A DNA stretch of 64,000 bases from Archangium sp. (GTDB lineage: Bacteria; Myxococcota; Myxococcia; Myxococcales; Myxococcaceae), in assembly GCA_030681645.1 (NCBI GenBank), contig JAUXRX010000005.1:1-64000 (forward strand). The letters are read 5' to 3'. The position numbers and the translations under genes are program-made. Shown in pieces: positions 1 through 8,537 of the stretch. Every line of letters starts with the position of its first letter. Position 1 is the first letter of the stretch. The notes beneath the pieces were generated by a model. It was not told the DNA's origin, did not search any database, and worked only from the letters and a program-made list of their open reading frames with translations.

Positions 1-1
1 C

Positions 2-928
2 CTCGAGCAGAAGCACCTCGTCGCCGAGCTCGCCAGCAACGACGGCTGCATCTTGAAGCCCTTCCGTTCGCACTGCCGGGTGCTGGGCGTCGAGCCCGCG
101 AAGAACATCGCCGAGGTGGCCAACAAGGACGGCGTGCCCACCGTGGCCGAGTTCTTCAACCACAAGATGGGCGAGCACCTGCGCGAGAAGCACGGCGCCG
201 CCGAGCTGATCATGGCGCGCAACGTGCTCGCGCACGTGCCTGACTTGGTCGACTTCGTGAAGGGCGTGCGTCACTGGCTTTCGGACGACGGCATCTTCCA
301 CGTCGAGGCGCCGTACCTGAAGCCGATGATCGACCACCTCGAGTTCGACACGATCTACCACGAGCACCTCTCGTACTTCTCGGTGACGGCCCTCGACCGG
401 CTGTTCAAGGAAGCGGGCATGGTGCTGTGGGACGTCGAGGAGATCCCCCTGCACGGCGGCAGCCTGATCGCGCGCGGCAAGCGGGGGGGCGCGGCGAAGC
501 CGTCGGTGGCCACCTACCTCGCGATGGAGAAGGCGCAGGGGTACACCGCGAATGAGAAGCTGCACGTCTTCGCCGAGGGCACGCGCAAGCTGAAGACCGC
601 GCTGCCTGAGTTCCTGACCGACCTGAAGAAGCAGGGCACGCTCGCCGCGTACGGCGCGGCCGCGAAGGGCGTGGTGCTCACCAACTACTGCCGGATCGGC
701 CCCGAGCTCCTCCCGTGGGTGGCCGATCGCAGCCCGCACAAGCAGGGCAAGTTGATGCCGGGCATGCACATGCCGGTGGTCGGTCCAGAGCGGGTGCTGG
801 CAGAGCAGCCGAAGCACCTGCTGGTGCTGGCGTGGAACTTCGTCGACGAGATCGAGAAGCAGCTCTCGGCCTACAAGCAGGCCGGCGGCAGGTTCGTCGT
901 CCCCGTTCCTTCCCCGAAGGTGAAGTGA
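2..928 (+). CDS. sugar C-methyltransferase, 5' end cut by the window edge
   Basis: The reading frame is already open at base 2, and the SAM-binding motif I (ELASNDG) lies upstream of the first in-window start codon (TTG at 53). The gene therefore begins outside the window, where the N-terminal zinc-binding domain usual in this family would be. It resembles NovU/TylCIII-type C-methyltransferases that add a methyl carbon to an NDP-keto-deoxysugar. The family hallmark YHEHLSYFS follows motif I, with GGSL and the C-terminal AAYGAAAKG nucleotide-binding stretch after it. It would supply a branched sugar for the adjoining polysaccharide locus; the substrate cannot be read from the sequence. Confidence 0.85.
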   Translation, partial: LEQKHLVAELASNDGCILKPFRSHCRVLGVEPAKNIAEVANKDGVPTVAEFFNHKMGEHLREKHGAAELIMARNVLAHVPDLVDFVKGVRHWLSDDGIFHVEAPYLKPMIDHLEFDTIYHEHLSYFSVTALDRLFKEAGMVLWDVEEIPLHGGSLIARGKRGGAAKPSVATYLAMEKAQGYTANEKLHVFAEGTRKLKTALPEFLTDLKKQGTLAAYGAAAKGVVLTNYCRIGPELLPWVADRSPHKQGKLMPGMHMPVVGPERVLAEQPKHLLVLAWNFVDEIEKQLSAYKQAGGRFVVPVPSPKVK

Positions 929-946
929 CTGGCCGCAAGGCAGCCT

Positions 947-2230
947 TCACGTCGCCGGGCGCGAGGGAATTTCAGCGCGATTCCCCAGGGCGGCTGGACG
1001 GAGTTCGCCAAAGGTCCGGGTTAGAACGTGCTCGTATTTGTCCAACCCGGACTCCAGCGAAAAGTGGGGGGCTGCCAACGAGCGTGCTCGACTCGCAACC
1101 TCGTCCTCCAGTGTGGTGGTGACGATTCGTTCTGCGGCGGCCTCAAGGGTGTGCGGGCGTACGTCAGCAAGTACGAAGCCCGAGCCCGTGTTCTTGACCC
1201 AGTCGGACACCTCGCTATTGCACCCGAATTGAACAGGCCGAACACCGCACGCAAGAAACTCCGCGAGCTTGGTCGGCATCGACGCCCGCTTGGCTGAACT
1301 GTCCGGGTTGAGCAGCAACATCCCCCAGTCGATGAGGGAGAGCCATTCAGGCATCGCCTCGTGGTCGGCGCGAGTGAGCGTGAAGCGATCCGCACTGATG
1401 CCAGTGGCCGTCAGCCGACGAGCATATTCGTCGCTCTGGCCGCTCAAGACGAGGAGATGCGCCTGCTCATCTCGCCGAAGCACCGACCTCACGAGCGCGA
1501 GGGTCTCATCGACCAGGTAGGAACGGTTGATGGAGCCAATGAGCCCGAGCACACGCTTGCCCTGGAGCGCCCCGCGAATCGACTCTGGCACTCGGCGGCA
1601 CTGCCTGGGTGGGCGACGCACGAAGTCCTCGAAGTCGGCGCATGTGGTGATGCACTGCACCACCTCGTGTCTGGACGAACCGAATCGTCCTGACCGAACA
1701 TCGGAAGCTTGTAGTTCGGTCAGGGTGACGACGCCCGAAGCCTGCGCGAAAAGTTGATGCTCTACCCCGCGGGCGATACCCAGGCGAAGGGGACTCGTGA
1801 ACCACCTGCCCTCCTCGAGGCGTTCGTCGAACCAATACGAGCGCGTGTCGAACAGGTATGGCGTCCCCCATGCAACCCGGCATGCCAGCGCGGCGAAGCC
1901 TCCGTGATACGCGCGCGCGTGGATGCCACCGATCCTCCCTTGCTTCGCGCGGGCGAGTGCAACCTTCACCAGCGCCATCTCATTCTGAAGTGCGTCACGC
2001 GCGGTGCCTCCAACGGACCATGGCAGCGCGGTCCAACCGATTCCGGCACGCGCAAGGCGCGAGCGAATCTCGAAGACTCGGCCAACACGCATCAGGTCGT
2101 CCGGCTTCTCCAGGGAAACGACTTCGTACGGCCACCCGCGCTCTGCCAGCCCTTCGATGACACGTACGACCTGCGAGAAGCCAAGCGCTTCCATCAATCC
2201 ATCGGCCGTCAGGTACAACAACGGCTTCAC
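947..2230 (-). CDS. GT4-type glycosyltransferase
   Basis: A 427-aa cytoplasmic glycosyltransferase of the GT-B fold. The N-terminal half has a nucleotide-sugar enzyme-like start (KPLLYLTADG) and the C-terminal half has a Rossmann domain with LLGLIGSINRSY-like strand and PTKLAEFLACG, the usual donor-binding region of GT4 enzymes. I start it at GTG 2230 because this forms a GTGA overlap with the stop of the upstream transglutaminase-like gene. An ATG at 2275 would add 15 unremarkable residues. It is probably co-transcribed with that gene and adds one sugar to the repeat unit; donor and acceptor are unknown. Confidence 0.8.
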   Translation of the reverse strand: MKPLLYLTADGLMEALGFSQVVRVIEGLAERGWPYEVVSLEKPDDLMRVGRVFEIRSRLARAGIGWTALPWSVGGTARDALQNEMALVKVALARAKQGRIGGIHARAYHGGFAALACRVAWGTPYLFDTRSYWFDERLEEGRWFTSPLRLGIARGVEHQLFAQASGVVTLTELQASDVRSGRFGSSRHEVVQCITTCADFEDFVRRPPRQCRRVPESIRGALQGKRVLGLIGSINRSYLVDETLALVRSVLRRDEQAHLLVLSGQSDEYARRLTATGISADRFTLTRADHEAMPEWLSLIDWGMLLLNPDSSAKRASMPTKLAEFLACGVRPVQFGCNSEVSDWVKNTGSGFVLADVRPHTLEAAAERIVTTTLEDEVASRARSLAAPHFSLESGLDKYEHVLTRTFGELRPAALGNRAEIPSRPAT

Positions 2231-3201
2231 TCCCGCTCCGCAGCGCTGCGAGACCTCAGCCACCACAGCGTCCAAGCGAGGGTGAAGAGCGCAGCGAGGA
2301 CGACCGTGAGATGAGTGAGAGTCTGAACGCGTCCGTACCGGAACTGCTCAGGGCCGACTTGAACGAAACAACCGCGGAAGGGCCACCAGGCACAACGCTC
2401 GCCCACGCGAGTGTAGAGCCACGGCTCGGGGAACTGGATAGTCGAGCCGGCGAAGGTGTTCGGGTCGGGGGCGCCATCGTGCGCTCGTCGCCAGGTCACC
2501 CCTCCGGTCGCGTCTGCAAGGGTTGCCGCGGAGGCGTAAGTGCCGTTGACGAGATAGGAGGAGTCGTAGAGGGGATCGAAGAGCACCCAACCGATTGTCT
2601 CGTCCCATACTTCAAGAACGTTGTGGCCCCGCCCGGTGAGCGGCAGCATCTGAACCACCCGGGCAGGAATGCCGAGTGAGAGGAGCGCGGTTGCGGCCAT
2701 CGCGCTTCGTGCGGTGCAGTTACCCGATGCCCCAGCGAGGTGAGCCCGAATCGCCGTCGCGGGGTCGAAGTCTGCGTCCACGAACTCTCTGGAGGTGGGA
2801 CCGTGGGGGCTTGCCTCCAGCAGCAGGGTTGTTACGCAGCGCGCGCCGCTCACACCCCGCAACGAGCCGCAACGGGCAGAGAACGAGTCTCGAAAGGCCT
2901 GCAGCGAGGGGGCCGTCTGATACGTGGTCAAATCCCAACGCACGTCACCAATCTGCATGCCGCCGTGCGGTGCCGAATTCGCCTCTTCAAGGGTTCCTCG
3001 CGAAATCAAGCTCGTGGAGTAGTCCAGTGCACGCAGTGCACCGAGGCTCGCGAGGAGGCAGGCCAGACCGAGCATTCCGGGCCAAATGGGAACGGTACGA
3101 GCGCGGATTCGATCCACCCGCGCCACTTCGCTAATCGGCTCGCTGAGAGAACGCACTTCCGCCCTTGGAGATAGGTGCGTGCCCATAGCATTGGTCGGCA
3201 T
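2227..3201 (-). CDS. membrane protein with transglutaminase-like domain
   Basis: A 324-aa protein with one membrane segment near residues 40-58, a central transglutaminase-like (papain-fold) domain, and a second membrane segment near residues 295-315. The catalytic triad is visible: Cys in SGNCTARSA, His in GRGHNVLEVWD and Asp in LFDPLYD. This places the domain outside the inner membrane, between two anchors. Such proteins can act as cysteine peptidases or amide-transfer enzymes. Its coupling to a glycosyltransferase (4-bp overlap) suggests a role in surface-polymer processing, but that is inference. Start at 3201 is the most upstream ATG; 3186 is possible. Confidence 0.7.
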   Translation of the reverse strand: MPTNAMGTHLSPRAEVRSLSEPISEVARVDRIRARTVPIWPGMLGLACLLASLGALRALDYSTSLISRGTLEEANSAPHGGMQIGDVRWDLTTYQTAPSLQAFRDSFSARCGSLRGVSGARCVTTLLLEASPHGPTSREFVDADFDPATAIRAHLAGASGNCTARSAMAATALLSLGIPARVVQMLPLTGRGHNVLEVWDETIGWVLFDPLYDSSYLVNGTYASAATLADATGGVTWRRAHDGAPDPNTFAGSTIQFPEPWLYTRVGERCAWWPFRGCFVQVGPEQFRYGRVQTLTHLTVVLAALFTLAWTLWWLRSRSAAERE

Positions 3202-3285
3202 TCAGGCCCAAGCCCAGCGACGCAGAGACTTGTGGTAGCAGGCATGAATCCTTCCGGGCCCTTCGGGCACAAGGAGCAGTCCCCG

Positions 3286-5166
3286 ATGTGCGGCATTGCT
3301 GGCGTCCTCTACCGAGATGGATCTCGACCGACCGAAGGCCTCCTCTCCGCCATGGCGGCGCAGGTCGCACACCGCGGGCCGGATGGGCAGGGGGTGCGGG
3401 CCTTCGATGGCGCCGGGCTCGCCCACCGTCGACTGGCGATCATCGACCTGTCCGAGGGCGGAGTTCAGCCGATGCAGTCAGCTGACGGGCGCACGTGGAT
3501 CGCGTTCAACGGCGAGATCTACAACTTCCAGTCACTGCGCGACGAACTCGAAGGGCTGGGCCATGCCTTCCGATCTCGTAGCGACACCGAGGTGATCCTC
3601 GCCGCCTGGACCCAATGGGGTGAGGGGGCGTTCGCTCGTCTTGACGGCATGTTCGGACTGGCGCTTTGGGACACTCTTGCGCGGCGGCTGGTGCTCGCGC
3701 GAGACCGCACCGGCAAAAAGCCTCTCTATGTCTACGAAGATCAGGAGAAGGTCCTCTTCGGGTCAGAGGTGAAGTCGATCCTGGTTCACCCCGACGTGGA
3801 CGACCAGATGTGGCCGGAGGCTGTCCCTCAATTTCTTTCGCACGGCTACGTGCCCACGCCGCGAACGTTCTGGGCGCGCATCCGCAAGGTGAGGCCTGCG
3901 ACGTTCGAGGTCTTCGAGCCGGGAAGAGCCGAGGCGAGAGCGGCCGAATACTGGGAGTTCCCCCTTGGCCCGGCAAAAGCCGTCAGTCTCGACGAGGCCA
4001 AGGAGCGTGTCCGGAGCCTCTTTTTCGCCGCGGTCAAGAAGAGACTGGTCTCCGACGTTCCGTTGGGCGCCTTTCTCTCTGGCGGTATCGATTCGACGTT
4101 GATCGTTGCGGCGATGGCGGAGCTGACGCCGGGCAAAGTGAAGACGTTCTCCATCGGCTTCGAAGGCCACCCGCAATGGGACGAGACCGGCTTCGCGCGT
4201 CTCGTCGCAAGTCGCTATGGCACGGAGCACACCGAGTTCAAGGTGAAGCCCGAGAGCTTCGAGCTGATCGAGAAACTCGCCTGGCACTACGACGAGCCAT
4301 TCGGTGATTCGTCGGCGATCCCCACTTCCATCGTTTCGCGCCTCACGCGCCAGAAGGTCACTGTCGCGTTGACGGGTGACGGAGGCGACGAGATCTTCGC
4401 CGGCTACCCGCGCTTCGCCGCCGCGGTGGCCGCCGAGTACATCCCGAAGACGGTGCGAGGGCTCGCACGCCGCCTGCTCGAGCCATTGCCTGCGGGAGAG
4501 CGGCACGGCTCTACCTGGGAGAAGGGACGGCGGTTCGCGCTTCACGCTTCCCAGCCCCTGCCGGAGCGCCTGCGCAACTGGGTCTCACTGTTCTCGGCTG
4601 ACGAGCTACGGCGGATCCTGACTCCAGAGTACGCGAGGTACGCCACGCCAGCGGTGCTGGGTCACTCGTACTCGGTGCTGGACGAGAAAACGGGCTCACT
4701 CGACACGCTCAACCGGGTACTCTTCCTGAACGCCCGGACGTACCTCCTTGACGACCTCAACGTGAAGATGGACCGGGCTTCGATGGCTCACAGCCTCGAG
4801 ACCCGCGCGCCGTTCCTGGACACCGCGCTCATGGAGTACGCGTTCGCCCTCCCCGGTTCGATGAAGCTGCGGGGTGCCACGTTCAAGTGGGTGCTCAAGC
4901 AGGCGATGTCCGATCTCATTCCCGATGAGATCCTCACGCGAAAGAAGATGGGCTTCGGCGTTCCCCTGGGCGCTTGGTTCCGCGACGAACTCAAGGGCGT
5001 GATCCGCGATCGGCTGCTGGGCGCCGGGGCGAAGATCCACCGCTTCGTGCGCCGGGAAGCGCTGGAGGTGCTCTTGGACCAGCACGAAGATCGCAAGCGC
5101 GACCTCGGGCTGCATTTCTGGTCCCTGTGGATGCTCGAGTCGTGGTTGCGCTCGCACCCGCAGTGA
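3286..5166 (+). CDS. asnB: AsnB-type glutamine-dependent amidotransferase of a polysaccharide locus
   Basis: A 626-aa glutamine-hydrolysing asparagine synthetase-family enzyme. The start at ATG 3286 is fixed by the catalytic Cys2 (MCGIAG), which must be exposed at the mature N-terminus, and by AAGGAGCAG 7 bases upstream. The glutaminase domain shows HRGPDGQG and FNGEIYNF. The synthetase domain shows the ATP pyrophosphate loop LSGGIDSTL, then TGDGGDEIFAGYPRF and the C-terminal DRASMAHSLETRAPF. It begins an operon with wbpG and wbpI. In O-antigen loci such as P. aeruginosa O6 (WbpS), homologues amidate a sugar uronic acid, so a sugar carboxylate is a likely acceptor here. True asparagine synthesis remains possible. 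Confidence 0.85.
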   Translation: MCGIAGVLYRDGSRPTEGLLSAMAAQVAHRGPDGQGVRAFDGAGLAHRRLAIIDLSEGGVQPMQSADGRTWIAFNGEIYNFQSLRDELEGLGHAFRSRSDTEVILAAWTQWGEGAFARLDGMFGLALWDTLARRLVLARDRTGKKPLYVYEDQEKVLFGSEVKSILVHPDVDDQMWPEAVPQFLSHGYVPTPRTFWARIRKVRPATFEVFEPGRAEARAAEYWEFPLGPAKAVSLDEAKERVRSLFFAAVKKRLVSDVPLGAFLSGGIDSTLIVAAMAELTPGKVKTFSIGFEGHPQWDETGFARLVASRYGTEHTEFKVKPESFELIEKLAWHYDEPFGDSSAIPTSIVSRLTRQKVTVALTGDGGDEIFAGYPRFAAAVAAEYIPKTVRGLARRLLEPLPAGERHGSTWEKGRRFALHASQPLPERLRNWVSLFSADELRRILTPEYARYATPAVLGHSYSVLDEKTGSLDTLNRVLFLNARTYLLDDLNVKMDRASMAHSLETRAPFLDTALMEYAFALPGSMKLRGATFKWVLKQAMSDLIPDEILTRKKMGFGVPLGAWFRDELKGVIRDRLLGAGAKIHRFVRREALEVLLDQHEDRKRDLGLHFWSLWMLESWLRSHPQ

Positions 5167-5182
5167 CTGAGAAGGGGATCCT

Positions 5183-6319
5183 GTGACGACCTATCGCCTC
5201 TGCGAACGCTGCATCATGGACACGAGCGACCCGGCCATCACGTTCGATGTGAATGGCGTGTGCAACCACTGCAAGACGTACGACGTGGTCCTGGGCACCG
5301 AGCCTGTCGACACGGCGTTACGTCGACGCCAACTCGACGAGGAACTCGAGCGGATCAAGAAGCACGGCGAGGGGAAGCCTTTCGATTGCGTGGTGGGCGT
5401 GAGCGGGGGCGTCGACAGCACCTACGTGGTGTGGCTCGCGAAGCAGTTCGGGCTTCGTCCTCTTGCGGTGCATCTCGACAACGGGTGGAACTCGGAGATC
5501 GCGGTAGGGAACATTCACCGCGCGCTCGAGAAGCTCGGCGTCGAGCTCTTCACGCGGGTGCTCGACTGGGAGGAGTTCCGCGATCTCCAGGTCTCTTTCC
5601 TGAAGGCGAGCACGCCCGACGCCGAGATCCCTACCGATCACGCGATCATCGCAACCGTTTTTCAGACCGCGTGGAGCAAGGGCATCCGCCATCTGGTGAT
5701 GGGTCACAACAAGGCGACCGAGCTGGTTCTGCCACCGCTGTGGAGCCAGGGCCACTTCGACTGGCGCTACATTCGCGAGGTGCAGGCCCGGTTCGGCACG
5801 AGGCCACTGCGCGATTTCCCACATCTCTCGTTTGCGAACTACGTGCGCTACCGCATGACCGCGGAGCGCTCGTCGTTCAACATCCTCAATTTCGTCGACT
5901 ACTCGAGGCAGAAGGCGATCGACGTGCTGCAAAAGGAACTCGGCTGGCGAGACTACGGCGGCAAACACCATGAGTCCGTGTACACGCGCTTCTTCCAGGC
6001 CTCGATCCTCCCGAGGAAGTTCGGCTTCGACAAACGTCGAGCGCATCTCTCGAACCAGGTGCTCGCCGGACAGATCACGCGAAAGGACGCGCTCACCGAG
6101 ATCGCGAAGCCGCCATATGCCAGCGCCCAGCTCGAGCGGGAGGACCGCGAGTATGTGATCAAGAAGCTGGGGCTCACCGAGTCCTCGTTCGAAGAGCTCA
6201 TGCGTGCGCCGCCCAAACGCTACGACGACTACCCCAACATGTTGAACTCCCGCTTCTACCTTGCCGTACGTGGTGCATACCGAGCGGCTCGCTCGGTCGT
6301 GGGGCGGAGCGCCACGTGA
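5183..6319 (+). CDS. wbpG: N-acetyl sugar amidotransferase (WbpG/PseA family)
   Basis: A 378-aa ATP-dependent amidotransferase that, with a HisH/HisF ammonia-delivery pair, turns an acetamido into an acetamidino group on a nucleotide sugar. The N-terminus carries two Cys pairs (CERC and CNHC) that would bind zinc, followed by the PP-loop VGVSGGVDST near residues 75-85 and the family signature GHNKATE. GTG 5183 is the start, preceded by AAGGGGA. The partner subunits HisH and HisF are encoded about 9 kb away on the opposite strand (15568-16966). The stop overlaps the wbpI start by 4 bases, so translation is coupled. Confidence 0.9.
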   Translation: MTTYRLCERCIMDTSDPAITFDVNGVCNHCKTYDVVLGTEPVDTALRRRQLDEELERIKKHGEGKPFDCVVGVSGGVDSTYVVWLAKQFGLRPLAVHLDNGWNSEIAVGNIHRALEKLGVELFTRVLDWEEFRDLQVSFLKASTPDAEIPTDHAIIATVFQTAWSKGIRHLVMGHNKATELVLPPLWSQGHFDWRYIREVQARFGTRPLRDFPHLSFANYVRYRMTAERSSFNILNFVDYSRQKAIDVLQKELGWRDYGGKHHESVYTRFFQASILPRKFGFDKRRAHLSNQVLAGQITRKDALTEIAKPPYASAQLEREDREYVIKKLGLTESSFEELMRAPPKRYDDYPNMLNSRFYLAVRGAYRAARSVVGRSAT

Positions 6320-7401
6320 ACACGAAGACGGTCGTCACGGTGGTCGGCGCAAGACCTCAGTTCATCAAGGCGTCCGCCGTTTCGCGCGAGTTCGCGCGGC
6401 GCTCCGGAATCGTCGAGCGGATCCTGCACACCGGTCAGCACTACGACGCAGAACTGTCCGACGTCTTCTTCACCGAGCTCGGCATTCCGGCGCCTGCGCA
6501 CCACCTGGGCGTCGGCAGCGGGAGTCACGGAGCGCAGACCGCGCACATGCTCGAGGGGATCGAGAAGGTGCTTCTCGCTGAACGGCCGGCCGCGGTGCTC
6601 GTCTACGGCGACACCAACTCGACTCTCGCAGGCGCGCTCGCCGCGGCGAAGCTGCACATTCCGGTCGCCCATGTCGAGGCGGGGCTGCGCTCGTTCAACC
6701 GCCGCATGCCCGAGGAACTCAACCGGGTGATGACGGATCACCTTGCGACTCTGCTCCACTGCCCCACGCACCTGGCGGTCGCGCACCTGGCCCGCGAAGG
6801 CATCACTCATGGGGTGCACCACGTGGGCGACGTGATGTGCGACGTCTCGCTCGAGATCGCCCGTCGGGCGGAAGAGAGCTCGCCACTGCGAAACTCCGGC
6901 CTGCCTGATCGCGAGTTCGTGCTCGCCACCGTGCACCGGGCTGAGAACACGGACGATCCGAAGCGGCTCGAAGCGATCTTCGCGGCGCTCTCGTCCGTCG
7001 GCGCAGAGCGGACGGTGGTCTTCCCGGTGCACCCGCGAACGCGCGCGGTCATCGAGAAACGAGGCCTGTCGCTCTCGCGTGTGAAGCTCATGGAGCCAGT
7101 GGGCCTGGTTGACATGACCTGGCTCGAACGCCACGCAGCCCTGATTGTCACTGACTCAGGCGGCGTTCAGAAAGAGGCGTACTTTCATCGCACGCCATGT
7201 GTCACGGTTCGCACTGAGACGGAGTGGGTCGAGACGGTCAGCGCAGGATGGAATCGGCTGGCCGACCCCGCTGACGCAGAGGCCATCACGAGCGCCATCA
7301 ACGCCGCACTCCGCGGTCCGGCCCCGACCGGAGAGATCGCAGAATACGGAACGGGTGCGGCGGCCGCGAAGGTCGTGGACACGCTGCTCGCGGTGCTTTG
7401 A
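6316..7401 (+). CDS. wbpI: non-hydrolysing UDP-sugar 2-epimerase (WbpI/WecB family)
   Basis: A 361-aa enzyme of the UDP-N-acetylglucosamine 2-epimerase family. Visible signatures are VVGARPQFIKA, HTGQHYD, VYGDTNSTLAGALAA, HVEAGLRSF near residue 115 and TDSGGVQKEA near residue 277. In this neighbourhood it most likely acts as WbpI, inverting C2 of UDP-2,3-diacetamido-glucuronic acid to the manno form before amidination. A plain WecB role (UDP-GlcNAc to UDP-ManNAc) is the alternative. The GTG start overlaps the wbpG stop (GTGA). Confidence 0.85.
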   Translation: MNTKTVVTVVGARPQFIKASAVSREFARRSGIVERILHTGQHYDAELSDVFFTELGIPAPAHHLGVGSGSHGAQTAHMLEGIEKVLLAERPAAVLVYGDTNSTLAGALAAAKLHIPVAHVEAGLRSFNRRMPEELNRVMTDHLATLLHCPTHLAVAHLAREGITHGVHHVGDVMCDVSLEIARRAEESSPLRNSGLPDREFVLATVHRAENTDDPKRLEAIFAALSSVGAERTVVFPVHPRTRAVIEKRGLSLSRVKLMEPVGLVDMTWLERHAALIVTDSGGVQKEAYFHRTPCVTVRTETEWVETVSAGWNRLADPADAEAITSAINAALRGPAPTGEIAEYGTGAAAAKVVDTLLAVL

Positions 7402-7409
7402 GGCAGGGG

Positions 7410-8537
7410 ATGCGCGTCGCCTTCGTCAATCTCCAGCTGAGCGACGAACTGAGCGGCGTGACGCGCGCGATCAGCGGTCAGGCGCGGGCGTGCCGCGAGG
7501 CCGGCGTGCCGATCGACTTCTGGGTGGTGAACCCCTCGAAGGAAGGCCGGGAGGACAACCTCCACTTCGCGCGATTCGAGCAGAGCCGGCTCGGCGAACG
7601 CGCGACGAGGCTCTTCAAAGCCCGCCTGCTCCAGCGTGTGGCCGGCCTTGAGTCATATGACGTCCTGCTCCTCCGCTATCCTCTGGCGATCGACCTCGAC
7701 CCGCTCGCGCTGATTCGGAGTTCACGCGCGAAGGTCATCACCGTGCACCATACGCGAGAGGTCGATGAGCTGTTGAGCGGTGGTCGTACCGCGGGGGCGC
7801 TGGTACGTGCCGGCGTAGAGCGAGTGAACGGCGCGCGGGTACTCCGCAGGGTCGCCGGAATCGCTGCCGTGACCGACGAGATTCGCCGCTATGAACTGGC
7901 CCGCGCGGGCGTGGCGAAACCCTCTCGCACGGTGGCCAACGGCATCGACGTCGAGCGGGTGCCGCACACGAGCTTCGTGCCCTTCGACGGGTCCGAACTC
8001 CGCTTGCTGTTCATTGCAAGCTCTCACGCCCCGTGGCACGGCACAGACCGGCTCCTCGCAAGCCTGCGCGCGTACCGGGGACCGGTGAAGTTGCTCCTGC
8101 ACCTAGTGGGTGGTGCCTCTGGCTCCGCGCCCGGCACGACTGAGAAGGACGGGGCGCTGACCATTCAACACCATGGGACGCTGCACGGCGCTCGGCTTGA
8201 CGCGGTCTTCCGGGACACCACCCTCGCCTTCAGCAGCCTGGCGATGTTTCGGACCGGGCTCCGCGAGGCCTGCGTGCTGAAGACCCGCGAGTACATGGCG
8301 CGCGGGGTGCCCTTCGTCTACGGCTACGACGACGTCGATCTTCCGGGTCAGCACCCATTTTGCCGCAACGTCGGCAACTCCGATGCTCCGTTCACTGTCG
8401 ACAGTCTGATCGACTTCGCGATGGAGGCCAGCTCGCACCCGGGCCTCTCGGAGGCGATGCGTGAGTTCGCCCGCGCTCGAATGGACTGGAAGGTGAAAAT
8501 GCAGGCCTTCCTCGAGTTCGCGAGCGAGGTCGCTTGA
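7410..8537 (+). CDS. GT4-type glycosyltransferase
   Basis: A 375-aa GT-B glycosyltransferase. The N-terminus (MRVAFVNLQLSDELSG) is typical of GT4 enzymes, NGIDVERVPH is the interdomain segment, and the C-terminal donor-binding half contains LLFIASSHAPWHGTDRL and KTREYMARGVPFVYG. The ATG at 7410 is preferred over the TTG at 7398, since AGG lies 6 bases before it; the TTG would overlap the wbpI stop. It is followed without a gap by the flippase gene, so it belongs to the asnB-wbpG-wbpI operon and probably adds a sugar of the same repeat unit. Confidence 0.8.
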   Translation: MRVAFVNLQLSDELSGVTRAISGQARACREAGVPIDFWVVNPSKEGREDNLHFARFEQSRLGERATRLFKARLLQRVAGLESYDVLLLRYPLAIDLDPLALIRSSRAKVITVHHTREVDELLSGGRTAGALVRAGVERVNGARVLRRVAGIAAVTDEIRRYELARAGVAKPSRTVANGIDVERVPHTSFVPFDGSELRLLFIASSHAPWHGTDRLLASLRAYRGPVKLLLHLVGGASGSAPGTTEKDGALTIQHHGTLHGARLDAVFRDTTLAFSSLAMFRTGLREACVLKTREYMARGVPFVYGYDDVDLPGQHPFCRNVGNSDAPFTVDSLIDFAMEASSHPGLSEAMREFARARMDWKVKMQAFLEFASEVA

